Below are positions 1 through 6,050 of a stretch of DNA of 6,724 nt, in pieces. This DNA is from Candidatus Rokuibacteriota bacterium (GTDB lineage: Bacteria; Methylomirabilota; Methylomirabilia; Rokubacteriales; CSP1-6). Each line of letters opens with the position of its first letter. The first letter of the stretch is position 1. Made by a program: the position numbers and the translations under genes. The DNA is taken from the NCBI GenBank assembly GCA_003221435.1, contig QHRS01000210.1, positions 1-6,724 of the forward strand. The letters are read 5' to 3'. Below the pieces are notes generated by a model. It ran no database searches. It worked only from the letters and a program-made list of their open reading frames with translations, and was not told where the DNA came from.

Positions 1-39
1 ATGGGGTTCGTCGGCGGGCGCGTCGGGACGGGCGCCTGA
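1..39 (+). CDS. C-terminal end of an upstream gene, probably a Liv permease (partial)
   Basis: Frame 1 is open from the window edge and ends with TGA at 37-39, giving the short tail MGFVGGRVGTGA. The stop shares one base with the ATG of the next gene (TGATG, 37-41), the usual arrangement for translationally coupled genes in one operon. In Liv-type operons the gene directly before livG is commonly the permease livM, so that is the best guess. Twelve residues cannot identify a family, and the ATG at base 1 is probably just an internal codon. Confidence 0.45.
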   Translation: MGFVGGRVGTGA

Positions 40-806
40 TGGCGCTGCTCGAGGCGCACGCGATCCGCAAGCTCCACGGGAGCGTCATCGCGCTCGACGG
101 CGTCAGCCTCGCGATTCGCGAGGGCGAGTTCGTATCGGTCATCGGGCCCAACGGCGCGGGCAAGACCACGCTGGTCAACGTCCTCACCGGGCTCGTCCCG
201 CCCACCAGCGGCACCGTGAAGTTCAAGGGCCGGGACATCGCCGGGATCGGGCCGGTGCGGCTCGCGCGGCTCGGCATGGCCCGGAGCTTCCAACTCGTCA
301 ACGTGTTTGCCGGCCTCACGGTCGCGGAGACGCTCGCCGTCCCCGTGCTGTCGCGCCTCGGCCGCGGCGGCCGCGTGCTCGCCGCGCTCGCGCGCGACGC
401 GGAGGTGCACGCGGAGGTCGCCGAGGTCGCGGCGCTCTTCGGCCTCACCGACGCGCTCGGCCGGCCCGCTCGCACGCTGCCGCACGGAGACCGGAAGCTC
501 CTCGACGTGGCGAGCGCCGTCGCGCTCCACCCCGAGATCATCCTGCTCGACGAGCCGACGAGCGGCGTCGGCACGCGCGACAAGACGGCGATCATGGAGG
601 TGCTCGTCGGGGCCGCTCGTCGCATCGGGATCAAGGCGATCATCCAGGTCGAGCACGATATGGACATCGTCTTCGGCTACTCCGGCCGCATCATCGCGCT
701 GCACGAAGGCCGCGTGCTCGCGGATTCGACCCCGGATGGCATCCTCGCCGACGCGCAGGTGGTCGCCGCCGTCGTCGGCAAGCGCGTGAGCGATGCTCAC
801 CGTTGA
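39..806 (+). CDS. livG: Branched-chain-amino-acid-type ABC transporter, ATP-binding protein LivG
   Basis: This is a cytoplasmic ATPase subunit of a Liv/HAAT-family importer, which hydrolyses ATP to drive uptake of amino acids or similar carboxylates through two membrane permeases. The 255 aa match the usual LivG length. Visible motifs are Walker A GPNGAGKTT (36-44), the Q-loop Gln85 in RSFQLVNVF, Walker B IILLDEP (167-173) and the H-loop His206 in VEHD. The ABC signature is LPHGD (147-151) instead of LSGGQ or LSYGQ, and the D-loop region reads TSGVGTRD. I recall this combination from one branch of Liv ATPases, so it is probably a subfamily trait and not damage. The ATG overlaps the preceding stop by one base with no strong Shine-Dalgarno, so the gene is likely translationally coupled. 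It overlaps livF by 14 nt. The substrate cannot be told from the ATPase. Confidence 0.93.
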   Translation: MALLEAHAIRKLHGSVIALDGVSLAIREGEFVSVIGPNGAGKTTLVNVLTGLVPPTSGTVKFKGRDIAGIGPVRLARLGMARSFQLVNVFAGLTVAETLAVPVLSRLGRGGRVLAALARDAEVHAEVAEVAALFGLTDALGRPARTLPHGDRKLLDVASAVALHPEIILLDEPTSGVGTRDKTAIMEVLVGAARRIGIKAIIQVEHDMDIVFGYSGRIIALHEGRVLADSTPDGILADAQVVAAVVGKRVSDAHR

Positions 807-1500
807 CCGCCTCTGCGTCGACATCGGCAGGAGCCGCATCCTGGGCGATGTCTCGCTCCGGGTCGCCGCGCAGGAGGTGGTCTGCCTGGTCGGACGGAAC
901 GGCGCCGGGAAGACCACGACGCTCCGAACCATCATGGGCTACCTCGCGCCCACGAGCGGCACGATCGACTTCGACGGCCGGCGCCTCAATGGCCTGCCCA
1001 CCCACGCGATCGCGGCCATCGGGGTCGCGTTCTCCCCGGAGGAGGGCGGCATCTTCGGCGGCCTCACGGTCGGCGAGAACATCGAGATCGCCACGTGGAC
1101 TCGCGCCTCGCGGCGTTCCCCTGCGGAGCGCATGGAGCAGGCGTACGCCGTGTTCCCGAACCTGCGACGCTACGCCTCGCGCGGCGGGACCCAGATCTCG
1201 GGCGGTGAGCGCAAGATGCTCTCGATCGCCCGCGCCCTCGCGCTCGATCCGGAACTGCTCCTCCTCGACGAGCCCTTCGAGGGGCTCTCGCCCTCGATCA
1301 TCCCGGCGGTCGGCCGGGGCATCGCCGCAGTGACCCGGCTCGGGCCCGGCATCCTGCTCGCCGAGTCCAACATCCACCACGTTCCCGAGTACGCGAGCCG
1401 GCTCTACGTCATCGAGCGCGGCGAGATCGTCTTCTCCGGCTCGGTCGCGGACGCCCGCCGCGACCCGCACGTGTTCCGCATCGCGGGAGGGACCCCGTGA
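793..1500 (+). CDS. livF: Branched-chain-amino-acid-type ABC transporter, ATP-binding protein LivF
   Basis: This is the second ATPase subunit of the same importer, expected to pair with LivG at the cytoplasmic face of the permeases. The 235 aa match the typical LivF length. Motifs are Walker A GRNGAGKTT (34-42), the FSPEEGGIF segment (80-88) where LivF proteins carry PEG in place of a classical Q-loop, signature ISGGE (135-139) and Walker B LLLLDEPFEGLSP (155-167). The switch (H-loop) position reads LLAESN (188-193), with Ser192 where ordinary LivF has VEQN and most ABC ATPases have His. The ATG at 793 lies inside livG and gives a 14-nt overlap, so the two are co-translated. Its stop at 1498-1500 is embedded in a hairpin (1491-1510) and overlaps a further ATG at 1500. 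It differs clearly from the second livF at 6205-6724, so the two belong to different transporters. Confidence 0.93.
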   Translation: MLTVDRLCVDIGRSRILGDVSLRVAAQEVVCLVGRNGAGKTTTLRTIMGYLAPTSGTIDFDGRRLNGLPTHAIAAIGVAFSPEEGGIFGGLTVGENIEIATWTRASRRSPAERMEQAYAVFPNLRRYASRGGTQISGGERKMLSIARALALDPELLLLDEPFEGLSPSIIPAVGRGIAAVTRLGPGILLAESNIHHVPEYASRLYVIERGEIVFSGSVADARRDPHVFRIAGGTP

Positions 1501-1510
1501 TGACGGGGTC
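1491..1510 (+). terminator. Hairpin on the livF stop codon, weak terminator candidate
   Basis: GACCCCGT (1491-1498) pairs perfectly with ACGGGGTC (1503-1510) around a four-base GATG loop, giving an 8-bp stem. It is followed by GGGTTTCGTC, which has no real U-run, so it is not a convincing intrinsic terminator. It lies at the junction where clear operon coding ends and could end the transcript or protect its 3' end. Confidence 0.35.
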
Positions 1511-1535
1511 GGGTTTCGTCTTCCTCGAGACCTAG
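1500..1535 (+). other. 11-codon micro-ORF coupled to the livF stop
   Basis: An ATG at 1500-1502 overlaps the livF TGA in the TGATG arrangement used by the coupled genes upstream. It reads MTGSGFVFLET and stops at TAG 1533-1535. It may be chance, or the remaining first codons of a former downstream operon gene that was truncated when the low-GC region arrived. I do not recognise the peptide. Confidence 0.2.
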
Positions 1536-1806
1536 AGGTCGAGTACCTCGTAGCGATGGCGAGCAACGCCCGGCTGAAGAAACTGGCGCCGCGCCTGATG
1601 GGCCGGGAATCCCCGTTTCCACGCTTCTTGACAGGCCCTCCTTGCCCGCGCCAGACTTGCAAATGGGGCATGTGCGCTGGCAGTTCGATTCCACTCGCGA
1701 GACGGTCGCAATGCACTGAGTCGCCGCCGTACGACCGGACGACGACCTACTGGAAACGGCTGGGGCAAATGCGCCGATACGTCGCAGAGTGATCGCTAGA
1801 GAAAAG
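1536..1806. other. Gene-poor interval, no supported gene
   Basis: No ORF here has a recognisable product. A 78-codon plus-strand ORF (1556-1792, with peptide TCKWGMCAGSSIPL inside) has no family I know and no Shine-Dalgarno. Frame 1 is also open to a TGA near 1714. The stretch is visibly less GC-rich than livGF. A consensus TTGACA occurs at 1628-1633, but the best -10 match at a suitable distance is CAGACT (3 of 6), so I do not call a promoter. I found no tRNA arms or terminal inverted repeats. It may be degraded coding sequence from an insertion or deletion event. Confidence 0.4.
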
Positions 1807-1895
1807 ATGGTCCGAGCGGCCACCAAGCTCTACAACCTCTATCGTGAGTTCCGTGCAGGCGTGGGCTGGCGTGAGCTGGCATGGCGGTGTCTGGC
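1807..1895 (+). pseudogene. Frameshifted N-terminal piece of the methyltransferase gene
   Basis: From ATG 1807, preceded by the purine-rich AGAGAAAAG, frame 1 reads MVRAATKLYNLYREFRAG, then VGWRELAWRCLA, and runs into the first copy of a 14-bp tandem duplication (1882-1895). The downstream methyltransferase frame (frame 3) reads the second copy also as WRCLA and continues ELPEFTG. Removing one 14-bp copy joins the two frames exactly and gives an uninterrupted protein of about 313 aa. I therefore read this as the original N-terminus, separated from the body by the duplication. If the duplication is an assembly or read error, this is simply the true 5' end of the gene. An upstream in-frame GTG at 1789 is an alternative start. 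Confidence 0.62.
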
Positions 1896-2762
1896 TGGCG
1901 GTGTCTGGCGGAGCTTCCAGAGTTCACGGGGCGCTCGACGACGGTGCACGGCAAGCTGAGCTACAGCAACAAGGACTGGGTGATCAGTAAGGCATTGTTC
2001 GTGCGCGGAGAGTTCGAATACGAAAAGATCCAGAAAGCAATAGCCCTGGCGGTGGAGGCCGGATGCATCTCACCGAAAAACCAGGGATACATAATCGATG
2101 TGGGTGCCAATATCGGCACCGTCTGTATCACCCTCGTTCGAGAGGGTGTCTTTTCCGCTGCCCTTGCATTTGAGCCGGAGCCGCGAAACCACCGCTTGCT
2201 CGTCAAAAACATTCGTCGAAACCGCCTTGCTCGATCGATCGAGGCATTCAACTATGCTCTTTCCTCGGCTCCTGGGAAGCTGGAAATGGAGTTGTCGACC
2301 CATAATTTCGGCGATCATCGGCTCCGGAATCAAGGGGCTGCGCTGGAATATGGACAGATGCGTGAATTCGAACGGTCGAGGATAACTGTTGGTGTGCACC
2401 GCCTCGACGACGTGCTGAGCGCGCTGCAGATTCGGCCGGAAGAGATCAAGCTTTTGTGGATGGACGTCCAAGGACACGAGAAGCACGTCGTCGAAGGTGC
2501 AGACCTGCTCCTCCGGTGTGGTGTGCCGGTAGTTGCCGAGTTCTGGCCGTACGGTCTCGCGAGAGCGGGGGTCTCACCGTCTCAATTCCATGCGTGTGCG
2601 ATAGCGCGGTTCGGCCATTTTTACGACCTCGGGGAGCAGGTGCCCAGGAGGCGGCCGATTGCCGAGCTGCCAGAGATGTTCGGGCGGTATCGTGGCGCCA
2701 CGCAGTTCTCCGATTTGCTGCTGCTGGCGAGGCAGGAGCAAGGTCAGACGGCGAGCACCTGA
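1881..2762 (+). CDS. FkbM-family SAM-dependent methyltransferase
   Basis: The protein as read is 293 aa and has a class I Rossmann methyltransferase core. Motif I is IIDVGANIGT (71-80), with the SAM-binding DVGANIG. The acidic residue after strand 2 is in FEPEP (97-101), followed by the family's NIRRN segment. DVQGHE (195-200) with EGADLLL behind it matches the conserved FkbM DVQGxE...GA motif. FkbM-type enzymes generally O-methylate sugars of polyketides, lipids or surface glycans; the acceptor here is unknown. The ATG at 1881 has no good Shine-Dalgarno and is probably an artefact of the 14-bp duplication; the natural start is likely ATG 1807. GC is low for this window (33 of 60 at 2041-2100, 32 of 60 at 2281-2340), suggesting horizontal transfer. 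No glycosyltransferase or other glycan gene is adjacent. It converges on the binding-protein gene with only 10 bp between the stop codons. Confidence 0.85.
   Translation: MAVSGWRCLAELPEFTGRSTTVHGKLSYSNKDWVISKALFVRGEFEYEKIQKAIALAVEAGCISPKNQGYIIDVGANIGTVCITLVREGVFSAALAFEPEPRNHRLLVKNIRRNRLARSIEAFNYALSSAPGKLEMELSTHNFGDHRLRNQGAALEYGQMREFERSRITVGVHRLDDVLSALQIRPEEIKLLWMDVQGHEKHVVEGADLLLRCGVPVVAEFWPYGLARAGVSPSQFHACAIARFGHFYDLGEQVPRRRPIAELPEMFGRYRGATQFSDLLLLARQEQGQTAST
1882..1909. repeat. 14-bp perfect tandem duplication causing a frameshift
   Basis: TGGCGGTGTCTGGC occurs at 1882-1895 and again immediately at 1896-1909. Fourteen is not a multiple of three, and each copy encodes WRCLA in a different frame, the upstream copy in frame 1 and the downstream copy in frame 3. 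This is the pattern expected from slippage or unequal repair inside a coding sequence. The apparent start codon ATG 1881-1883 overlaps the first copy. Confidence 0.9.
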
Positions 2763-2785
2763 GCTCGCTCCTTCAATAGCTCAGG
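2758..2785. terminator. Inverted repeat across both convergent stop codons
   Basis: CCTGAGCT (2758-2765) and AGCTCAGG (2778-2785) form a perfect 8-bp stem with a 12-base loop. The repeat spans the methyltransferase stop (2760-2762) and the binding-protein stop (2773-2775), so it could act as a shared bidirectional terminator. Neither side has a U-run, so intrinsic termination is uncertain. Confidence 0.4.
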
Positions 2786-3951
2786 AACTCCGTCACCTTT
2801 ACCCAGCGTCCGTTCCGGATCTGCGCGACGAACGCCGTCTTGGTGGCGAGGTGGCTGTCCCTGGAGAACGCGATCGGCGCGCTGCCGAACATGTCCGTGT
2901 AGCCCCGGATCGAGTCCAGGCCCTCGATGAGGCTGTCGACCGTGAGGTCACGGCCGGCGTTCTTCAGCCCCTGGGCCGTCACCATGATCACGTTGTAGCC
3001 GGCGAGCGACTGGATGTTGGCCTCGACGCCGAACTTCGCCTTGTAGGCCTCCATCCACTTCTTCACCGGCGGCGCAGCGGTGTCGTAGTACGGGATCGGC
3101 GTCTGGCCCGTGGCGTACAGGCCCTCGACGACCTCTTTCCCCAGCGCCGCGACCTCCGGGGCATAGGCGGCCGCGCTCCCCACCATGTCGACCTGCCAGC
3201 CGAGCTTCTTCGCCTCGGCCATGGCGCCGATGGTCTCGCGGATGACGGTGCCCAGCGCGACGAGGTCACACTTCTCCGCGCGCAGCTTGGCGATCTGGCT
3301 CGAGAAGTCGGTGGCGCCGCGCTTGTAGGTCGTGGCCGCGACCAGCTCCGCCTTCATCGCCCTGAGCTGGTCCTCGACGCCGCGCTTGACGTTGAGGCCG
3401 AACTCGTCGTCCTGGTGCAGGATGCAGACGGCCTTCTTGCCTCTGGTCTCGACGAACCACTTGGTGGCGACCCGCATCGCGTAGTTGTACGGCGTGAACA
3501 GCGCGTACTTCAGCCGGTCGTACGGCTCGTACATCTGCGTCGCCGCGGTCAGCGGGAAGACGTGCGGCAGGCCCTTCTCGATCACCAGCGGCATCGTCGC
3601 CAGCACCGTCGGCGTGCCCATCGCCCCGGCCATGATGAAGATGCTGTCGCGGGACAGCATCTTCTGCGTCGCCAGCACCGCCTTCTTCGGATCGTACCCG
3701 GAGTCCTCCACGATCAGCTTGATCTTGCGACCGTGGACGCCGCCCGCGGCGTTGATCTCATCGGTCGCCATCTGCATGCCGTTCCTGACGGGCACGCCCC
3801 AGAAGGTGATCGGGCCGCTGAGGTCCTGGTGCGTGCCGATCACGACCTCCGTGTCGGTCACGCCCTGCGGCGCGGCGGCGCGAGCCGCTGCGGCGACGCC
3901 GACGAGCCCGAGGACGCCTGCGAGGAATGCCAAACGTTCCAGTCGTGTCAT
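2773..3951 (-). CDS. livK: LivK-type periplasmic substrate-binding protein of an ABC transporter
   Basis: This is an extracytoplasmic solute receptor of the Peripla_BP_6 (Leu/Ile/Val-binding) family, delivering ligand to a Liv permease. The ATG at 3951 gives 392 aa and has a strong Shine-Dalgarno (GGAGG, 7 nt upstream); a TTG at 3975 would add 8 residues but lies before that site and overlaps the ligase stop. A Sec signal peptide is evident: basic MTRLER, a hydrophobic core of Ala/Leu/Val, and a likely cut after ARA (residue 25). The mature part opens with VVIGTHQDLSGP, then ATDEINAAGGVHGRKIKL, both typical of the family, and later GTPTVLATMPL in the first lobe. No lipobox cysteine is seen. 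It lies 20 nt downstream of the acyl-CoA ligase, implying one transcript and perhaps a carboxylate ligand instead of leucine. That ligand assignment is inference. Confidence 0.92.
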   Translation of the reverse strand: MTRLERLAFLAGVLGLVGVAAAARAAAPQGVTDTEVVIGTHQDLSGPITFWGVPVRNGMQMATDEINAAGGVHGRKIKLIVEDSGYDPKKAVLATQKMLSRDSIFIMAGAMGTPTVLATMPLVIEKGLPHVFPLTAATQMYEPYDRLKYALFTPYNYAMRVATKWFVETRGKKAVCILHQDDEFGLNVKRGVEDQLRAMKAELVAATTYKRGATDFSSQIAKLRAEKCDLVALGTVIRETIGAMAEAKKLGWQVDMVGSAAAYAPEVAALGKEVVEGLYATGQTPIPYYDTAAPPVKKWMEAYKAKFGVEANIQSLAGYNVIMVTAQGLKNAGRDLTVDSLIEGLDSIRGYTDMFGSAPIAFSRDSHLATKTAFVAQIRNGRWVKVTEFLSY

Positions 3952-3957
3952 GATGCG

Positions 3958-3964
3958 CCCTCCC
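3958..3964 (-). promoter_or_regulatory. Ribosome binding site that sets the livK start
   Basis: On the minus strand the sequence is GGGAGGG, with GGAGG at 3963-3959 and seven bases before the ATG at 3951-3949. It is the clearest Shine-Dalgarno in the window and favours the 392-aa form over the upstream TTG start. Confidence 0.8.
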
Positions 3965-3971
3965 AAGTGTT

Positions 3972-5870
3972 TCAACCGCCGTCGTACATGGAGTTGATGA
4001 GGTCCCGGTACTTCCGGTTCACGAACGTCCGCTTCAGCTTCATCGTCGGCGTCAGCTCGGGGTCCTCGGGATCGAGCTGGTGCTCGATGAGGCGGAAGCT
4101 CTTGATGGTCTCGACCCGCGCAAACTTGCGATTGACCTTCTCGACCTCGGCGGCGATCAGGTCGAGCACCGGTCGCGCGCGGGTCAGGCTCCCGAAGTTG
4201 GTGAACGGCACGTCGTGGTCCTGCGCGAACGTGGCGACGTTGTCGTGGTCGATCATGATCAGACAGGTCAGATACTTGCGCCCGTCGCCGATGACCACCG
4301 CATCGGAGATGAAGGGGCTGAACTTCAACTCGTTCTCGATCTCCGACGGCGTGACGTTCTTGCCGCCGCTGGTGATGATGATGTCCCTCATGCGGTCCGT
4401 GATCCGGACATACCCGTCCTCGTCGATGGTGCCCACGTCGCCGGTGTGGAGCCAGCCGTCGACGATCACTTCGGCGGTCTTCTCCGGCTGGTTGTAGTAC
4501 CCCATGAAGACGTGGTCACCCCGCAACAGGATCTCGCCGAGCGGAGAGATCCGCAGCTCGCCGTACGGCACCGGGAGGCCGACGGTACCGAGCTTGATCC
4601 GGTCGGGCGGCATCACGGTGGCGAGACCGGTGTTCTCGGTCTGGCCGTAGACTTCCAGCATGTCCCGGCCGAGCGCTAGGTACCACCGGACCAGGTCGGG
4701 CGAGATCGGCGCGGCGCCGGTCGCGAGATATCGGCAGCGGTCGATGCCGATCGTCTTGCGGATGTTCTTCAGCACCACGACGTCGGCGAACCGGTACGCG
4801 AGCCGGAGCCACGGCGGGATCGGCCGCCGTCCGAGCCGCCGCTCGACGACCCGGTAGCCGAGGCCGATGGCGGCCCGGTAGGCCCACTGCGCGAGCGGCG
4901 TCGCTTCGGCCATCGCGATGGTGACAGCGGAGTAGAACTTTTCCCAGATCCGCGGCACGGCGCCGAACACGGTCGGCTGCACCTCGCGCACGTTCTCCGG
5001 CACGGTCTCGACGCTCTCCGCGAAGTTCATGATGGTGCCGGTGAAGAGCGAGTAGTAGACGCCGACCACCCGCTCGGCGACGTGGCACATCGGCAGGAAC
5101 GACAGCCGCTCGTCGCCCGGCCCGGCCGGCAGCAACCGGGTCCCGTGCTCCACCTGAAAGATGATGTTGCGGTGACTGATCATCGCGCCCTTGGGCGGGC
5201 CGGTCGTGCCAGAGGTATAGACGAGGATAGCCAGCTCGTCCGGACGTGGCTCCCCGAGCCGCAGTTCCCACAGCCCCGGGTTGCGGCGGTCGTGGTCGGC
5301 CCCGAGTTCGATGAACGCGTCGAGGCTCAGCGCCATCGGATCGGAGAAGTCCGCGAGCCCCTCCATGTCGAAGATCACGATCCGCCGGAGACCCGGCAGT
5401 TGCGCTCGCACCCGGAGCACCTTGTCGAGCTGCTCCTCGTCCTCGACGAAGACGACCGTTGACCGGCTGTCCTGGAGGACGTACTCGACCTGGGCCGCGG
5501 CATCGGTCGGGTAGATACCGACGGAAACGCCGCCGGCGCCGACGATGCCCATGTCGGCGTAGAGCCATTCCGGATTGTTGCCGCTGAGGATCGCCGCGCA
5601 CTCGCCCTTGGCGAGCCCGAGCGAGACAAGGCCCAAGCCCACGCGTCGGGCCCTGTCGCCGAACTGCCGCCAGGTGATGGCGCGCCAGATGCCGAGCGTC
5701 TTCTCGCGCATCGCGACCAGATCGCCGCGCTCGACGACGAGCTTCCTGAACATCGTCGGCAGCGTGTCGCTCCGCTCACCCGCGGAGGTTGTCCGCGGTG
5801 CGCTACCCTCCGCCCGCTCCCTCATCGCATGCGCCACCCACCGCTCCCCGTCAGCCCCTGCTGCCTGCAT
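3972..5870 (-). CDS. AMP-forming long-chain-type acyl-CoA ligase
   Basis: This ANL-superfamily enzyme activates a carboxylic acid with ATP to an acyl-adenylate and then an acyl-CoA. The full reading is 632 aa. Motifs in order: the family opener TLPTMF and REKTLGIWRAITWRQF (55-70), NNPEWLYADMGIVGAGGVSV (98-117), P-loop VYTSGTTGPPKG (217-228), YGQTENTG (408-415), GWLHTGDVG (472-480), the hinge and A8 region RMRDIIITSGGKNVTPSEIE (493-512) and the A10 segment LTPTMKLKR (606-614) with probable catalytic Lys611. All catalytic motifs look intact. The layout fits the long-chain (FAA1-like) group found beside Liv genes; chain length and substrate cannot be read. The start is uncertain: ATG 5870, 5825 (629 to 617 aa range) and 5753 are in frame, none with a good Shine-Dalgarno. 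The TLPTMF motif argues against 5753. A 7-bp hairpin (CCGCGGA/TCCGCGG, 5780-5798) lies in this leader. Confidence 0.92.
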   Translation of the reverse strand: MQAAGADGERWVAHAMRERAEGSAPRTTSAGERSDTLPTMFRKLVVERGDLVAMREKTLGIWRAITWRQFGDRARRVGLGLVSLGLAKGECAAILSGNNPEWLYADMGIVGAGGVSVGIYPTDAAAQVEYVLQDSRSTVVFVEDEEQLDKVLRVRAQLPGLRRIVIFDMEGLADFSDPMALSLDAFIELGADHDRRNPGLWELRLGEPRPDELAILVYTSGTTGPPKGAMISHRNIIFQVEHGTRLLPAGPGDERLSFLPMCHVAERVVGVYYSLFTGTIMNFAESVETVPENVREVQPTVFGAVPRIWEKFYSAVTIAMAEATPLAQWAYRAAIGLGYRVVERRLGRRPIPPWLRLAYRFADVVVLKNIRKTIGIDRCRYLATGAAPISPDLVRWYLALGRDMLEVYGQTENTGLATVMPPDRIKLGTVGLPVPYGELRISPLGEILLRGDHVFMGYYNQPEKTAEVIVDGWLHTGDVGTIDEDGYVRITDRMRDIIITSGGKNVTPSEIENELKFSPFISDAVVIGDGRKYLTCLIMIDHDNVATFAQDHDVPFTNFGSLTRARPVLDLIAAEVEKVNRKFARVETIKSFRLIEHQLDPEDPELTPTMKLKRTFVNRKYRDLINSMYDGG

Positions 5871-5911
5871 CGTGCATCACGTCCGCGCGCTCCGCTCGCA
5901 GCACCCCCAGC

Positions 5912-5926
5912 GCGGGCTTGGCCCGC
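5912..5926. repeat. Small hairpin GCGGGC-TTG-GCCCGC
   Basis: GCGGGC (5912-5917) and GCCCGC (5921-5926) form a perfect 6-bp stem with a 3-base loop. It resembles in layout the GCCGGC-TTT-GCCGGC hairpin that opens each 68-bp repeat, and sits next to the inverted third copy, so it may be that copy's diverged hairpin. It lies upstream of the ligase start. Confidence 0.45.
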
Positions 5927-5931
5927 TCCGA

Positions 5932-5964
5932 GCCCCCCTCCGAGTCCTACCGCCGCACCGGATT
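5932..5964 (-). repeat. Degenerate inverted copy of the 68-bp repeat
   Basis: Read on the plus strand, GCCCCCCTCCGAG (5932-5944) and ACCGGATT (5957-5964) match, in the same order and with similar spacing, the reverse complement of the repeat units (CCCCCTCCGAG, then ACCGGATT). The twelve bases between them have diverged. With copy 1 it forms a long imperfect inverted repeat: ACCGGATT pairs with AATCCGGT (5996-6003) and CTCCGAG pairs with CTCGGAG (6014-6020), enclosing the 5977-5995 hairpin. Confidence 0.55.
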
Positions 5965-5976
5965 ATCTGCCATCGA

Positions 5977-6044
5977 GCGCCGGCTTTGCCGGCGCAATCC
6001 GGTTCCGGGGAGGCTCGGAGGGGGCCGTCGAGGCCCCCTTCGAT
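5977..6044 (+). repeat. 68-bp intergenic hairpin repeat, copy 1
   Basis: This is the first of two direct copies with a 74-bp period, separated by AGTCAA (6045-6050). It contains two hairpins. The first is GCGCCGGC-TTT-GCCGGCGC (5977-5995), a perfect 8-bp stem. The second is TCGGAGGGGGCC-GTCGA-GGCCCCCTTCGA (6015-6043), a 12-bp stem with one G:T position. The layout resembles REP/BIME-type elements, non-coding palindromic units between genes of an operon. I can only see the copies in this window. Confidence 0.85.
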
Positions 6045-6050
6045 AGTCAA

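Noticed and set aside
1628..1657. Possible sigma-70 promoter with consensus TTGACA
   Set aside because: The best -10 hexamer at suitable spacing is CAGACT (3 of 6), and the site lies about 150 bp before the likely methyltransferase start. Too weak.
1670..1705. GTTCGATTCC resembling a tRNA T-loop
   Set aside because: The flanking bases do not form a T-stem and no acceptor or anticodon arm can be built around it.
691..1716. 341-codon minus-strand ORF opposite livG and livF
   Set aside because: Low-complexity Arg/Gly/Asp composition, antisense to well-supported livF, no motif.
1556..1792. 78-codon plus-strand ORF in the gene-poor interval
   Set aside because: No Shine-Dalgarno, no family, and competing open frames on both strands. 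It could be a relic but cannot be supported as a gene.
2659..4497. 612-codon plus-strand ORF opposite livK and the ligase C-terminus
   Set aside because: It is antisense to two genes with clear family motifs, is very rich in Arg, Asp, Leu and Val, has no recognisable domain, and runs through both genes and their spacer. This is a typical high-GC shadow frame.
5780..5798. 7-bp hairpin CCGCGGA/TCCGCGG in the ligase leader
   Set aside because: Short, GC-rich, and inside coding sequence if either upstream start is used. Chance hairpins of this size are expected at this GC content.
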